Notes under the pieces: model-generated
Seen by the model: only the letters and a program-made list of their open reading frames with translations
Told to the model about the DNA's origin: nothing
The model's database searches: none
Program-made: the position numbers and the translations under genes
Shown: positions 9,274 through 18,389 of the stretch, one piece after another
Layout of the letters: each line of letters opens with the position of its first letter
How positions within the stretch are numbered: the stretch's first letter is position 1
NCBI RefSeq assembly: GCF_000013085.1
Contig: NC_007643.1
Coordinates: 2,341,001 to 2,405,000 of the forward strand
Direction of reading: 5' to 3'
Source of the DNA: Rhodospirillum rubrum ATCC 11170
Lineage (GTDB): Bacteria > Pseudomonadota > Alphaproteobacteria > Rhodospirillales > Rhodospirillaceae
Length of the DNA stretch: 64,000 nt

Positions 9274-10290
9274 ATGCCGCCCCGCTCCCCTATTCGCCTG
9301 TCCCTTGCCATCCTTGGTCTGCTTGGCGGACTGCTGGGGGGAGGAGCCGAGCCGGCGCGCGCGGCCGAAGGGGCGCGGAGCCAAGCGCGGATCGTCGGAT
9401 CGTCAACGATGTTCGCGCTCACCGCGGCGGTGGCCGAGCGGCTGTCGCGGCTGGGGTTGGGGCAGGCGCCTTTGGTCGAAGTGACGGGAACGGGCGCCGG
9501 CTTCCATCGCTTCTGCGCCGGGATCGGTCTTGAGACCCCCGATCTGGTCGCGGCCTCGCGAACGATGACCGACCAGGAGCGCGCCCGCTGCCGGGCCAAT
9601 GGTGTAGACGACATCGGCGAGATTTATCTGGGCCATGGCGCGGTGGTTCTGGCCCGATCGTGGCAAACGCCGTTTCCGGCGCTCACCCGCCGCATGGTCT
9701 GGCTGGCCCTGGCCGACGAGGTTCCCCGAAAGTGGGCGCTGGAGACCAATCCCAACCGGCTGTGGTCGGATATCGCCCCGGGCCTGCCCGCCGTTCCGAT
9801 CCGGATTTTCGGTCCGCCGCCCAGCTCGGGCACGCGCGATTACCTTGCCAGCGCCCTTATGGACCCCGGCTGCCTCGCCTTTCCGCTGCTGGCCGAACGC
9901 CCCGCCGCCGAGCGCGAGACCGCCTGCCGGCGCCTGCGCGAGGATGGGGCTTTCATCGAGGCCGGCGAGGACGACGACCGTCTGGTCAAGCGGCTGGTCG
10001 ATGATCCGACGGCGGTCGGCTTCATCGGTTACGCCGCCTTTCACCGCAACGGCCATCTGGTCAGCGCCATCCCGATCGAGGGCATCGCTCCGACGATCGA
10101 GACGATCACCGAGGGCAGCTATCCCCTGACCACCCAGCTTATCCTCTATGTCAAAACCGCCCATCTTGGGCTGATCAGCGGCCTTGACCGCTACGTACAG
10201 GCCTTCACCGCCGAGCAGGCGATCGGCGAGGATGGCTATCTGAGGGCGCTTGGACTGGTGCCGGCGGCGGCTTCCGGGAAAGCCCCCTGA
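9274..10290 (+). CDS. PstS-like phosphate-binding periplasmic protein
   Basis: The 338-residue product has a signal peptide (basic RLSLAILGLLGGLLGG core, likely cleaved after ARA near residue 31). The mature start ARIVGSSTMFALTAAVAERL is that of PstS-type phosphate-binding proteins, and FGPPPSSGTRDYL matches the phosphate-loop region. PstS normally feeds a PstCAB ABC transporter, but none is present here; the gene is four bases from the PiT gene and surely co-transcribed. It may scavenge phosphate for PiT, act in sensing, or be an orphan. It is convergent with the NifX-like gene. Confidence 0.85.
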   Translation: MPPRSPIRLSLAILGLLGGLLGGGAEPARAAEGARSQARIVGSSTMFALTAAVAERLSRLGLGQAPLVEVTGTGAGFHRFCAGIGLETPDLVAASRTMTDQERARCRANGVDDIGEIYLGHGAVVLARSWQTPFPALTRRMVWLALADEVPRKWALETNPNRLWSDIAPGLPAVPIRIFGPPPSSGTRDYLASALMDPGCLAFPLLAERPAAERETACRRLREDGAFIEAGEDDDRLVKRLVDDPTAVGFIGYAAFHRNGHLVSAIPIEGIAPTIETITEGSYPLTTQLILYVKTAHLGLISGLDRYVQAFTAEQAIGEDGYLRALGLVPAAASGKAP

Positions 10291-10312
10291 CCTAGCCTCG
10301 ACACCCCTGGCC

Positions 10313-10699
10313 TCAATGCTTGGAGAACAGGTCGAAGGCCTTGCACAGCAGGCCGGAGATCGGTCGCGGCCGGGGCGGCGCCAGGGTGCGTTCCAGATGG
10401 TCGGTGACCGCCTTCAGCGGATCGCTCTCGGCGGTCAGAACGCTCTCGACGCCGCGCTTGGTCATCCGCCGGCCGAACCCCTCGCCGGCGCTGGCGGCGA
10501 TGACCACGGCGACGCCGTCCAAGGGGTGGGGGACGTCATCTTGAAAATGATGGAAGACCTGGAGGCGCTCCAACTCTATACGGTCGATCTCGCGCGGCCG
10601 CTCTCCGGCGGCGGCCTCAAAAACCAGCCAGCGCTTGGCCTGTCCGGCATGGCCGGCGACCAGGGAAAAGCTTTTGTCAACGGCTACGGCGATGCGCAT
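10313..10699 (-). CDS. NifX/NifB-type dinitrogenase iron-molybdenum cofactor domain protein
   Basis: The 128-residue protein matches the small FeMo-cofactor-binding fold (COG1433/NifX type): MRIAVAVDKSFSLVAGHAGQAKRWLVFE at the N-terminus, central FQDDVPHPLDGVAVVIAASAGEGFGRRM, and a conserved tail. Family members bind FeMo-co precursors or other metal clusters; many are not part of nitrogenase maturation. It sits alone, 12 bases before the end of the large AsmA-like gene and probably read from the opposite side of the PstS-like gene. No nif gene is nearby, so its role here is unclear. Confidence 0.75.
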   Translation of the reverse strand: MRIAVAVDKSFSLVAGHAGQAKRWLVFEAAAGERPREIDRIELERLQVFHHFQDDVPHPLDGVAVVIAASAGEGFGRRMTKRGVESVLTAESDPLKAVTDHLERTLAPPRPRPISGLLCKAFDLFSKH

Positions 10700-10711
10700 G
10701 CGCCAAGATCC

Positions 10712-13700
10712 TTATCCGCCGGTGCCGCCGACCTTCTCGGTCGCCGTCTGGTCGGGCTGGTCGAAGATCTTGAAGATACCGCGCAGAAAGCCCGGAGTCA
10801 GCGCCGATAGCGGATTGACCGAAATCGCCGGCTTGGACACATCGCCACTGACGGCGTAATTCACCCCGATCACCCCCTGCCCTTTGCCGCCAACGATGAT
10901 GCTGCCAAGCAAGGGGATCTTGCCGAGCAGGCTGTTGATCGCATAGGCGGGAACCACCGTGCCCTTCAGCGAAAGCCGCTCGTCGTCAAGATTGATCGCC
11001 CCCTCGGCGGTTAGGCCGATGGCGTTGCCATAGGCCTGGGCCTCGGAGACCGTCACCACCGGATCGTCATAGACGAAGGGCACCACCAGCGTCGAAAAGG
11101 CGATACCCTGCCCGCCCAGCACATCAAGGATGCCGGTCAATCCGGCCACCGACAGGATCTGGGCCAGCACCGGGGCCTTTTGCAGGCGGAAGTCCTTGAC
11201 CAGAACCCGGCCGCGCGCCACCCCGCCCGGGTCGCTGAGCGCCTCGACCGACAGATTTCCGCCGGCCACGGTTTCAATGACATCAAACCCGCGCAGGATC
11301 GTTCCGGCATCGGCCGCCGAAAGCGTAAACCGCCGCTGCGTCCCCTTGGGCTCCAGGGCCAGGGCCAGCGGCGATGACCCGCGCACCGCCGCATTGACGA
11401 CCGCTTGGCGCCAATGATGGGCATCGCGGGCGGCCCGCGCCGTCACATGCTCGAAGACCACATCATTGGCCAGCATGATCTGGCGAAGCGTCACCGTCGC
11501 CGAAAAGGCCGGCAAATCCTTGGTCGGCTTGGCGGCCACGCCTTCGGCCGGCGTCGGCGAGGTCGCCGCGCCGCGCCGGCGATCGAAATAGGGGCGCAGA
11601 TCGAGAACGCCATCGCCGATGCGGATATCGGGCCCCGCCGATCCCCCCAGGGAGACCGAACCGGCAAGGCGGGTATTGCCGACCACGAAGCTGTCGACAT
11701 CGACGCGCTTGATCTCGTCGCCCTTGGCGTTCAGGAAAACGCTGGCCTTGGCCGTCATCTGCGGCTCGGCCGTCATGTCGATGTCGAGGCGGTCGTCCTT
11801 GCCGCCAAGCCTTGCCGAAACCTTGGCGGCGCCAAGGCTGCCGGCGGGCTTGCGCCAGCCGAACGCCTCGAGGTCAAGCACCGTCTCCGTCAGATCCAGC
11901 CGGCCCTCGAGCGTCGCCCGCCCGCCGGGCAGGCGGATATAGGTCAGATCGGCCTTGGCCACGCCACCGCCATAGGGGGGTGAAATCAGCGCGGGATCGA
12001 TCCCCAGCGAGGCCATGCCCTTGGCATCGAGGGTTCCCTTCACCTTGTAGCGGCTCAAAAACGGCGCATCGACGAAGTTCTCGCGCCAGACCAGGGCGAC
12101 CGGCACGCTCGCCAGCGTCGCCGTGCCGCTGATATCCATGCCGTTCTGGTCAAGCACCACCTTCAGCTTGCCGTCGCTGACATCGCGGCCGAAGGCGGCC
12201 TTTGGCAGGGCCACGCCTTCGACATCGCCTTCGACACGGATCGCCATCTGCTCGAAGGTCAGATCCTTGAGCAAGGGAAAGGCGAAGGACAGATCGGCCT
12301 TGACCGCGCCCTTGGCGGTTTTGGGATCGATGCCGACGGCCTTGGCGTAATTGAGCGGCTGGTGATCGATGACCGCCATCACCGAGGCCAGTGGCCCCTT
12401 GGTGCTCACAGCGATGGCCGCCGTCTGGTCCTCGGCGTCAAGGCCGCCGAAGACCACCGTACCCTTGACCACCTCCAGCCCCTCGACTCCGCGCAGGCGG
12501 CCGGTCGCCACCTTGACGGCGATCTCCTTGAGCCCGAAGACGATCTCGCCCGACATCTGTTCAAGCGGCGGCAGGGGGTTGCGGTAGTCGACGGCAATAC
12601 CCTCGACCATGGCCAGGCCCTGCAGGGCGGTGATGTCGATGTCCTGCAACGACGGACCGGCCAGATCGAAGGTGAAATCACCCTGGCGGATCGTCCCCTC
12701 CGACAGATTGAGGGCGATCCACTCCCGGGCGCCATCGACCTTGTCGTGGGGCCAGAAGCGCTTCAAATCCTCGATCGAAAGCCCCAGGACAGAGGTGGTG
12801 ATCGCCACCCGGGGGGCGGTCAGCGGGTCCTCGGCGCGCAGGGTGGCATGGACCGTCGGCCCGCCAAGATCGACATCGACCTTATCAAGAAAAACCGCCG
12901 AAAAGCCGTCTTCGATGCCACCACTCAGGGAAATCCGCGGCAAAGGATAGGTGGTTCCCATCGGCTCGGGCAGGGCCAGGGCGCCATCGCGGCCTTCCAG
13001 GGCGAATCCGGCGTCAAGCACGCCGCTCAGCGGCGCCGGACCCTCGAGCAGGTCGAGATCGAGAACGGCGCGCGCCGATCCCGACAGGGCGAGATCCAAA
13101 GTCCCCTCGGCGGCCAGGGCCGGCACCGCCTGGGCCAGTTGCCGGGCGTCCAGGCCGGAAATCGTCGCCTCGGCCTCGACGGTCCCCTCGCCCACCCGGT
13201 GGCTGATCGATAGATCGATGCGCGCCAGGGATTGGGCGAGGTGAAGATGGGCTGCGATATCACCGGCCACCCCCTGGCTGTCGGCGATCAGCGTCGCATT
13301 GACGCGGGGCATATGCATGCTGACGCCGCTGCGCAGATCATCGAAATCGATCGCCCCATCGCGGAGGGTCAGCCGGGCGACGCCGCCGGCCTGATCGGTC
13401 AGCATCGCCACCCAGCGATCCAGGCGCTCGGACAAGGGGGTGCGGCCGGCCCGCTCCCCGGCCGAGGCATCCCCGCCGGCGACCGCTGACGGCCCGACCG
13501 GGTTTTGGCCGTCGCCCGGGGAGTGGACCGGGGATCCGATGGAGGGAACGATGGGCAAAGGCGCCTCGCCGCCCAGCGAGATCTCGCCGCTTTCAAGGCG
13601 GGTGATATGAAGGCTGGGCGACAGGATTTCGACCCGGCGCAGCGCCACCTCGCCATCAAGCAGAGCGCGCGGCGCCAGGGTTACCGCCACCATCGGCAGC

Positions 13701-14011
13701 CGGGCGATCAACCGGTGGTCGGCGTCGCGCACCACCACGCCGACCACCCGCAAATTCAGCGGACGCTGCCAGCCACCCCAGGCGAGTTCGGTGCCGTCGA
13801 TCACCACCTCGAAATCACCCTCGGGGTCGGCAAGGGCGTCTTCGATATAAGGGGTCAGCAGGGACAGCGACAGCGGCCCCTGCTCCAGCCGCCAACCGAA
13901 AAAGGCCAAAAGGGCGAGCGTCAGCAATCCCAGCGCGCCCAGAACGCGGAACAACACCCTCACCCCACTATGAACCACGGGCTTTTCCTTCGCGACAACG
14001 CGTACCGCCAT
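10712..14011 (-). CDS. AsmA/YhdP-like envelope protein (DUF3971-type)
   Basis: This 1099-residue protein has one N-terminal transmembrane helix (about 18-41, VLGALGLLTLALLAFFGW) and then a very long periplasmic region rich in short beta repeats, as in YhdP and the AsmA superfamily. These proteins are thought to form lipid-conducting bridges between the inner and outer membranes. A late segment (VRGSSPLALALEPKG, GVARGRVLVKDFRLQKAPVLAQIL) resembles the AsmA C-terminal module, and the end is GLLRGIFKIFDQPDQ. It is divergent from glnE with only 54 bases between start codons. The substrate is unknown. Confidence 0.82.
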   Translation of the reverse strand: MAVRVVAKEKPVVHSGVRVLFRVLGALGLLTLALLAFFGWRLEQGPLSLSLLTPYIEDALADPEGDFEVVIDGTELAWGGWQRPLNLRVVGVVVRDADHRLIARLPMVAVTLAPRALLDGEVALRRVEILSPSLHITRLESGEISLGGEAPLPIVPSIGSPVHSPGDGQNPVGPSAVAGGDASAGERAGRTPLSERLDRWVAMLTDQAGGVARLTLRDGAIDFDDLRSGVSMHMPRVNATLIADSQGVAGDIAAHLHLAQSLARIDLSISHRVGEGTVEAEATISGLDARQLAQAVPALAAEGTLDLALSGSARAVLDLDLLEGPAPLSGVLDAGFALEGRDGALALPEPMGTTYPLPRISLSGGIEDGFSAVFLDKVDVDLGGPTVHATLRAEDPLTAPRVAITTSVLGLSIEDLKRFWPHDKVDGAREWIALNLSEGTIRQGDFTFDLAGPSLQDIDITALQGLAMVEGIAVDYRNPLPPLEQMSGEIVFGLKEIAVKVATGRLRGVEGLEVVKGTVVFGGLDAEDQTAAIAVSTKGPLASVMAVIDHQPLNYAKAVGIDPKTAKGAVKADLSFAFPLLKDLTFEQMAIRVEGDVEGVALPKAAFGRDVSDGKLKVVLDQNGMDISGTATLASVPVALVWRENFVDAPFLSRYKVKGTLDAKGMASLGIDPALISPPYGGGVAKADLTYIRLPGGRATLEGRLDLTETVLDLEAFGWRKPAGSLGAAKVSARLGGKDDRLDIDMTAEPQMTAKASVFLNAKGDEIKRVDVDSFVVGNTRLAGSVSLGGSAGPDIRIGDGVLDLRPYFDRRRGAATSPTPAEGVAAKPTKDLPAFSATVTLRQIMLANDVVFEHVTARAARDAHHWRQAVVNAAVRGSSPLALALEPKGTQRRFTLSAADAGTILRGFDVIETVAGGNLSVEALSDPGGVARGRVLVKDFRLQKAPVLAQILSVAGLTGILDVLGGQGIAFSTLVVPFVYDDPVVTVSEAQAYGNAIGLTAEGAINLDDERLSLKGTVVPAYAINSLLGKIPLLGSIIVGGKGQGVIGVNYAVSGDVSKPAISVNPLSALTPGFLRGIFKIFDQPDQTATEKVGGTGG

Positions 14012-14022
14012 CCCTTGACGGC

Positions 14023-14049
14023 GGCAACGCCGTTGCCCAGTGTGCTGGG
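14023..14049. promoter_or_regulatory. Palindromes in the AsmA-like/glnE divergent gap
   Basis: The 54-base gap holds a perfect 7-1-7 palindrome (GGCAACG-C-CGTTGCC, 14023-14037) directly followed by CCCAG-TGTG-CTGGG. A TTGACG box lies just upstream on the plus strand. This may be a shared operator or a leader hairpin for glnE; nothing identifies the regulator. Confidence 0.3.
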
Positions 14050-14065
14050 AAACAACGGAGCAAAA

Positions 14066-17000
14066 ATGCAGGAGTTCCTTTTTCCTTCCGCGACGGCACG
14101 GTTTCCCCTGCCGGCGGACCAGGGTCGCCTGGATCGGGGGCTGGAGCGCTGGCGCGCCCTGGCCCGCGACGACAGTGAGGGGATCGCGCCCTCTTTCGTC
14201 AAGAATTTCCTCGACGATCCGCGGGGAAATGCGCTGCTCGCGGCGGTTTTCGGCAATAGCCCCTATCTGTCGGCGGCGCTGATCCGCGAGCCGGCCTTTG
14301 TCGAGACTTTGGCCCTACGCGGACCCGATCAGGTTTTCCCCGATCTGCTTGAGGGCATGGCGCGGGCGATCGCCGCCACCAGTGAGGCCACGGTCGTCAT
14401 GCAGGTGTTGCGCGTGACCAAACGCCGGGCGGCGCTGTGCATCGCTTTGGCCGATATCGCCCGGTGGTGGAGCCTGGAACAGGTGACGGCGGCGCTTTCG
14501 GCCCTGGCCGAACGCAGCTTGCGCGCCGTTGTCGCCCATTTGCTGACCCGCCGCGCCGCCAGCGGCGATCTGGTGCTGCCCCATCCCGAGGATCCCGAGC
14601 GCGACAGCGGCTTCTTTATTCTTGGCATGGGCAAGCTGGGCGGCGGCGAGCTCAATTATTCCTCCGACATCGATCTGATCGTGCTGTTTGACGCCGAGAA
14701 GGCCCGCTATCAGGGCAAACGCTCGCTCAAGGAGTGTTATGTCGGCTTAACGCGCGATCTGGTGCGCATGATGGAGGAGCGCACCGCCGAGGGCTACGTC
14801 TTCCGCACCGATCTGCGCCTGCGCCCCGATCCCGGCTCCACCGCCGTCGCCATCTCGACCGAGGCGGCGGAAATCTATTACGAGACCATGGGCCAGAACT
14901 GGGAACGGGCGGCGATGATCAAGGCCCGGCCGGTGGCGGGCGATCTGGTCGCCGGCCAAGCCTTCCTCACCCATCTTCGCCCCTTCGTCTGGCGCAAATA
15001 CCTGGATTTCAACGCTATCCAGGACATCCATTCGATCAAGCGCCAGATCGACGCGGTGCGCGGCGGCGCCGAGATCGGCGTGGCCGGCCACAACATCAAG
15101 CTTGGTCGCGGCGGCATCCGCGAAATCGAATTCTTCGCCCAGACCCAGCAACTGATCTGGGGCGGGCGCACGCCGAAACTGCGCTCGAAATCCACCTGCG
15201 AGGCCCTGGCCGATCTGGTCGAGGTCGGGCTGGTCGAAGCCCCGGCGGCCGACGAACTGACCGAGGCCTATCGCTACCTGCGCACCCTTGAACACCGCTT
15301 GCAGATGATCGACGACGAGCAGACCCAGACCCTGCCCCTCGAGCCCGACAAGCTGCGCCATCTCGCCCTGTTCATGGGCGAGGCCGACGCCGAGGCCCTG
15401 GGGGTCGCCGTCACCACCCGCCTGCGCCGCGTCGAAAGCCATTACGCCGGCCTGTTCGAAGACGCACCCAGCCTGTCGCAGGGTGGCAATCTGGTGTTCA
15501 CCGGCGGCGAGGATGATCCCGAAACCCTGGCGACCCTGCGCCGCATGGGCTTCTCCAACCCCGAAGGCATATCGGCGACCATTCGCGGCTGGCACCATGG
15601 GCGCTATGCGGCGACCCGATCGACGCGGACCCGCGAGCGGCTGACCGAGCTGATGCCCGATCTGCTCAAGGCCCTGGCCGCCACCGCCCAGCCCGACACC
15701 GCCTTGCTGCGCTTCGACGAATTCCTCAGCAAGCTGCCCACGGGCATGCAGTTGTTCACCCTGTTCCAGGCCAATCCCGGCTTGCTTGGTCTGCTGGCCG
15801 AGATCATGGGCGATGCCCCGCGCCTCTCCGAGCACTTGGCGCGCAATCCCCGGCTGATGGATATCGTGCTGACCCCGGGGTTCTTCGAAGGCGCGCCCAG
15901 CCACGCCGACATGACCCGTTCCCTCGATGCCCTGCTCGCCGACGCGGTGGTCTTCGAAGACACCCTTGATCTGGTGCGGCGCTGGGCCAACGACCTGCGC
16001 TTTTCCATCGGCGTTCTGGCCCTGCGCGGTCTGGTCGAGGCCGAAGAGGCCGGCCAAAGCCTGTCCGATGTCGCCGATGTGGCGCTGTCGCGGCTGGTGC
16101 CCCGGGTCGAGGCGGAATTCGCCCTCGCCCATGGCGTCGTGCCGGGCGGCGCCATGGCCGTGGTGGCGCTGGGCAAGCTGGGCTCGCGCGAGATGACGGC
16201 CACCTCCGATCTCGATCTGATCGTCGTTTACGAAACCCCCGAGGACAGCGAGGGCTCGCAGGCTACCGAGGCCGGTCAGCGGCCCTTGCCGGTCAGCGCC
16301 TATTACACCCGCCTGACCCAACGCATCGTCAACGCCATCACCGCGCTGACCGCCGAAGGCGCGCTTTACGAGGTCGACATGCGGCTGCGGCCCTCGGGCA
16401 ACAAGGGCCCGCTGGCCACCAGCCTGACCGCCTTCCGCCGCTATCAGGCCGATGCCGCCTGGACCTGGGAGCATATGGCCCTGACCCGGGCCCGGGTGAT
16501 CACCGGCCCCGAGGGCCTGCGCGCCCGCATCGACGCGGTGATCGCCGAGACCCTGACCCGGCCGCGCGATGCCGAGACCCTGGCCCGCGATGTCGCCGAT
16601 ATGCGCGCCCGCATGGAGCGCGACAAACCCGCCGCCAGCCCCTGGGACGTGAAGCTAGCGCCGGGCGGGTTGGTCGATATCGACTTCCTCGCCCAGTTCC
16701 TGCAACTGCGCCACGCCCCGCGAACACCCGAGGTTCTGGCCGCCGATACGGTGGGGGCCCTGCGCCGGCTGAGCGAGGCCGGCTATCTCGACCCGGCGAT
16801 CTGCCGGTTCCTTTGCGCCCATCATCGGCGCAATCTGGGCATCCAGGCGACGCTGCGCCATTCCATCGCCGGCCCGCCGCGCGACTCCGATCTGACGCCG
16901 GGCCTGAAAGCCAAACTGGCCCGCGCCACCGGCTGGGATGACTTTGAAACGCTCCGCGCCCATATGGCCGACGATGGCGCCCGCGTGCGCCAGATCTTCA

Positions 17001-17533
17001 CCGAGATCGTCGATCCGACGCGCCCCCCCCCGCCCCCGCCCCTTGAGAAAGGCCCGCCAATGACCGAGATACCCGTCGCTCCCGGCACCGCCGCCCCGGA
17101 TTTCTCGCTGCCCACCGATGGCGGCGGCACGCTATCGCTGGCCGATCTGCGCGGCAAAAAGCTGGTGCTGTATTTCTATCCCAAGGACGCCACCTCGGGC
17201 TGCACCACCGAAGCCCTGGGCTTCAAGGAGCAAGCCGAGGCCTTCGCCGAAGCCGGGGCGGTGATCGTTGGCGTTTCCAAAGACAGCGTCAAAAGCCACG
17301 ACGGCTTCAAAGCCAAACAGGGCCTGCCCTTCACCCTGGCCAGCGACGCCGAGGGCGCCGTTTGCCAAAGCTATGGGGTGTGGGTCGAAAAAAGCATGTA
17401 CGGCCGCACCTATATGGGCATCGACCGCTCGACCTTCCTGATCGACGGCGAGGGCATCATCCGCAAGATCTGGCGCAAGGTCAAAGTCGCCGGCCACGTG
17501 GCCGCCGTCCTTGAGGAGGCTCGGGCGCTTTAG
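14066..17533 (+). CDS. glnE: GlnE glutamine synthetase adenylyltransferase, reading in frame into Bcp
   Basis: As written the frame encodes 1155 residues: GlnE (about 1-998) joined to a full peroxiredoxin. GlnE adenylylates and deadenylylates glutamine synthetase under PII control. Both nucleotidyltransferase domains are present: GMGKLGGGELNYSSDIDLI near residue 187 (adenylyl-removing half) and ALGKLGSREMTATSDLDLI near 700 (adenylylating half), with SIKRQIDAVRGG and KLGRGGIREIEFFAQ between. The ATG at 14066 has CGGAG five bases upstream; an in-frame extension back to 13505 is antisense to the AsmA-like gene. The junction passes a C9 tract (17023-17031); a -1 shift there meets TGA at 17044 and would end GlnE alone. 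Confidence 0.88.
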   Translation: MQEFLFPSATARFPLPADQGRLDRGLERWRALARDDSEGIAPSFVKNFLDDPRGNALLAAVFGNSPYLSAALIREPAFVETLALRGPDQVFPDLLEGMARAIAATSEATVVMQVLRVTKRRAALCIALADIARWWSLEQVTAALSALAERSLRAVVAHLLTRRAASGDLVLPHPEDPERDSGFFILGMGKLGGGELNYSSDIDLIVLFDAEKARYQGKRSLKECYVGLTRDLVRMMEERTAEGYVFRTDLRLRPDPGSTAVAISTEAAEIYYETMGQNWERAAMIKARPVAGDLVAGQAFLTHLRPFVWRKYLDFNAIQDIHSIKRQIDAVRGGAEIGVAGHNIKLGRGGIREIEFFAQTQQLIWGGRTPKLRSKSTCEALADLVEVGLVEAPAADELTEAYRYLRTLEHRLQMIDDEQTQTLPLEPDKLRHLALFMGEADAEALGVAVTTRLRRVESHYAGLFEDAPSLSQGGNLVFTGGEDDPETLATLRRMGFSNPEGISATIRGWHHGRYAATRSTRTRERLTELMPDLLKALAATAQPDTALLRFDEFLSKLPTGMQLFTLFQANPGLLGLLAEIMGDAPRLSEHLARNPRLMDIVLTPGFFEGAPSHADMTRSLDALLADAVVFEDTLDLVRRWANDLRFSIGVLALRGLVEAEEAGQSLSDVADVALSRLVPRVEAEFALAHGVVPGGAMAVVALGKLGSREMTATSDLDLIVVYETPEDSEGSQATEAGQRPLPVSAYYTRLTQRIVNAITALTAEGALYEVDMRLRPSGNKGPLATSLTAFRRYQADAAWTWEHMALTRARVITGPEGLRARIDAVIAETLTRPRDAETLARDVADMRARMERDKPAASPWDVKLAPGGLVDIDFLAQFLQLRHAPRTPEVLAADTVGALRRLSEAGYLDPAICRFLCAHHRRNLGIQATLRHSIAGPPRDSDLTPGLKAKLARATGWDDFETLRAHMADDGARVRQIFTEIVDPTRPPPPPPLEKGPPMTEIPVAPGTAAPDFSLPTDGGGTLSLADLRGKKLVLYFYPKDATSGCTTEALGFKEQAEAFAEAGAVIVGVSKDSVKSHDGFKAKQGLPFTLASDAEGAVCQSYGVWVEKSMYGRTYMGIDRSTFLIDGEGIIRKIWRKVKVAGHVAAVLEEARAL
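17060..17533 (+). CDS. bcp: Thioredoxin-dependent thiol peroxidase Bcp (PrxQ-type peroxiredoxin)
   Basis: From this ATG the frame gives a complete 157-residue Bcp/PrxQ protein, the usual family length, with its own ribosome site (GAGAAAGG, 6 bases upstream). It reduces hydroperoxides in the cytosol. PKDATSGCTTEA holds the peroxidatic C48. The resolving cysteine found five residues later in E. coli Bcp is a leucine here; C102 is the only other cysteine and could take that role. The codons are in frame with glnE, so it is either a domain of a fusion or a coupled gene. Its last 4 bases overlap the convergent hydrolase gene. Confidence 0.9.
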   Translation: MTEIPVAPGTAAPDFSLPTDGGGTLSLADLRGKKLVLYFYPKDATSGCTTEALGFKEQAEAFAEAGAVIVGVSKDSVKSHDGFKAKQGLPFTLASDAEGAVCQSYGVWVEKSMYGRTYMGIDRSTFLIDGEGIIRKIWRKVKVAGHVAAVLEEARAL

Positions 17534-18369
17534 GGAAGCCTGAAAGCGCCGCCGGCCCCCTCGCGCAGGAACCCGGCGATCACCGGTTGGGCGCCGTGAT
17601 CAAGCAGATCGACGTGGCCGCCCTGGTCGGGGAAGAAGGTGCTGACCTTGCCGGCCACGGCACTTGCCAGGGTCGGACCCATGTCGAAGGGCACGACGCC
17701 GTCCTGGCGGCCATGCAGGATCAGCACCGGGCAGGTGACGCGCTGTGCTGCGGCCAGACTGTCGAAGCGGTCGCGCATCAAGAGGCGCACCGGCATCCAC
17801 CGATAGCGCCGCGCCCCGACATCGACGGCGCGGGTGAAGGCGCCCTCGGTGATGACCGCCGCCGGGGCCGGCCCCTCGGCGGCGAGGTGGAAGGCGACAC
17901 CCGAGCCCAGGCTCTCGCCATAGAAGATCTGCCGGGCGCGATCGATGCCCTGGGCTTCCAGAAAGGCGATCGCCGCCCGGCCATCGGCCAGCAGCCCGGC
18001 CTCGGTCGGTCGGCCGGGGTTGCCGCCATAGCCGCGCCATTCGACCATCAGCACCCCCAGCCCCTCGCCGGCCAGCATGCGGGCCTTATGGACGCGCTCG
18101 ATCAGCGATCCGGCATTGCCATGGAACAGCGCCACTGCCCGGGGCGGCTCGGCCGAAGGCGGCGGCGGCAGATACCAGGCGGTCAGGGACAGGCCATCAA
18201 GGGGGAACAAGACCACCCCGCGCGCCCCAGCAAGGCCGGCGGCCGCCGGATCGGGCAGCGGGTCAAGCGAGGGGCGGTATTGCAAGGCGCGCTGGAAGAT
18301 CACCAAGGCCAGACAGGCGATCAGCCATAAGGCCAAAGGAAGGGCGAGGAGGCACAACACGAACCCCAT
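17530..18369 (-). CDS. Membrane-anchored alpha/beta hydrolase (ABHD13/Bem46-like)
   Basis: A 279-residue hydrolase with an N-terminal transmembrane or signal-anchor helix (residues 3-25). HGNAGS (83-88) forms the oxyanion loop, YGESLGSG (150-157) carries nucleophile S153, D223 sits in HGRQDGVVP, and H252 in GGHVDLLDHG. This arrangement is that of ABHD13/Bem46 proteins, whose substrates are mostly unknown. It starts 20 bases after the end of prfB on the same strand and may be co-transcribed with it. Confidence 0.82.
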   Translation of the reverse strand: MGFVLCLLALPLALWLIACLALVIFQRALQYRPSLDPLPDPAAAGLAGARGVVLFPLDGLSLTAWYLPPPPSAEPPRAVALFHGNAGSLIERVHKARMLAGEGLGVLMVEWRGYGGNPGRPTEAGLLADGRAAIAFLEAQGIDRARQIFYGESLGSGVAFHLAAEGPAPAAVITEGAFTRAVDVGARRYRWMPVRLLMRDRFDSLAAAQRVTCPVLILHGRQDGVVPFDMGPTLASAVAGKVSTFFPDQGGHVDLLDHGAQPVIAGFLREGAGGAFRLP

Positions 18370-18389
18370 CCCCGCCCCCGTTCCGGATC

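Noticed and set aside
13505-14065. N-terminal extension of the glnE frame
   Set aside because: It lies opposite the start of the AsmA-like gene, has no GlnE similarity, and a good start with ribosome site exists at 14066.
14747-16474. 575-codon open frame on the minus strand
   Set aside because: Antisense to glnE; no recognisable motifs, and glnE has both nucleotidyltransferase domains in the other strand.
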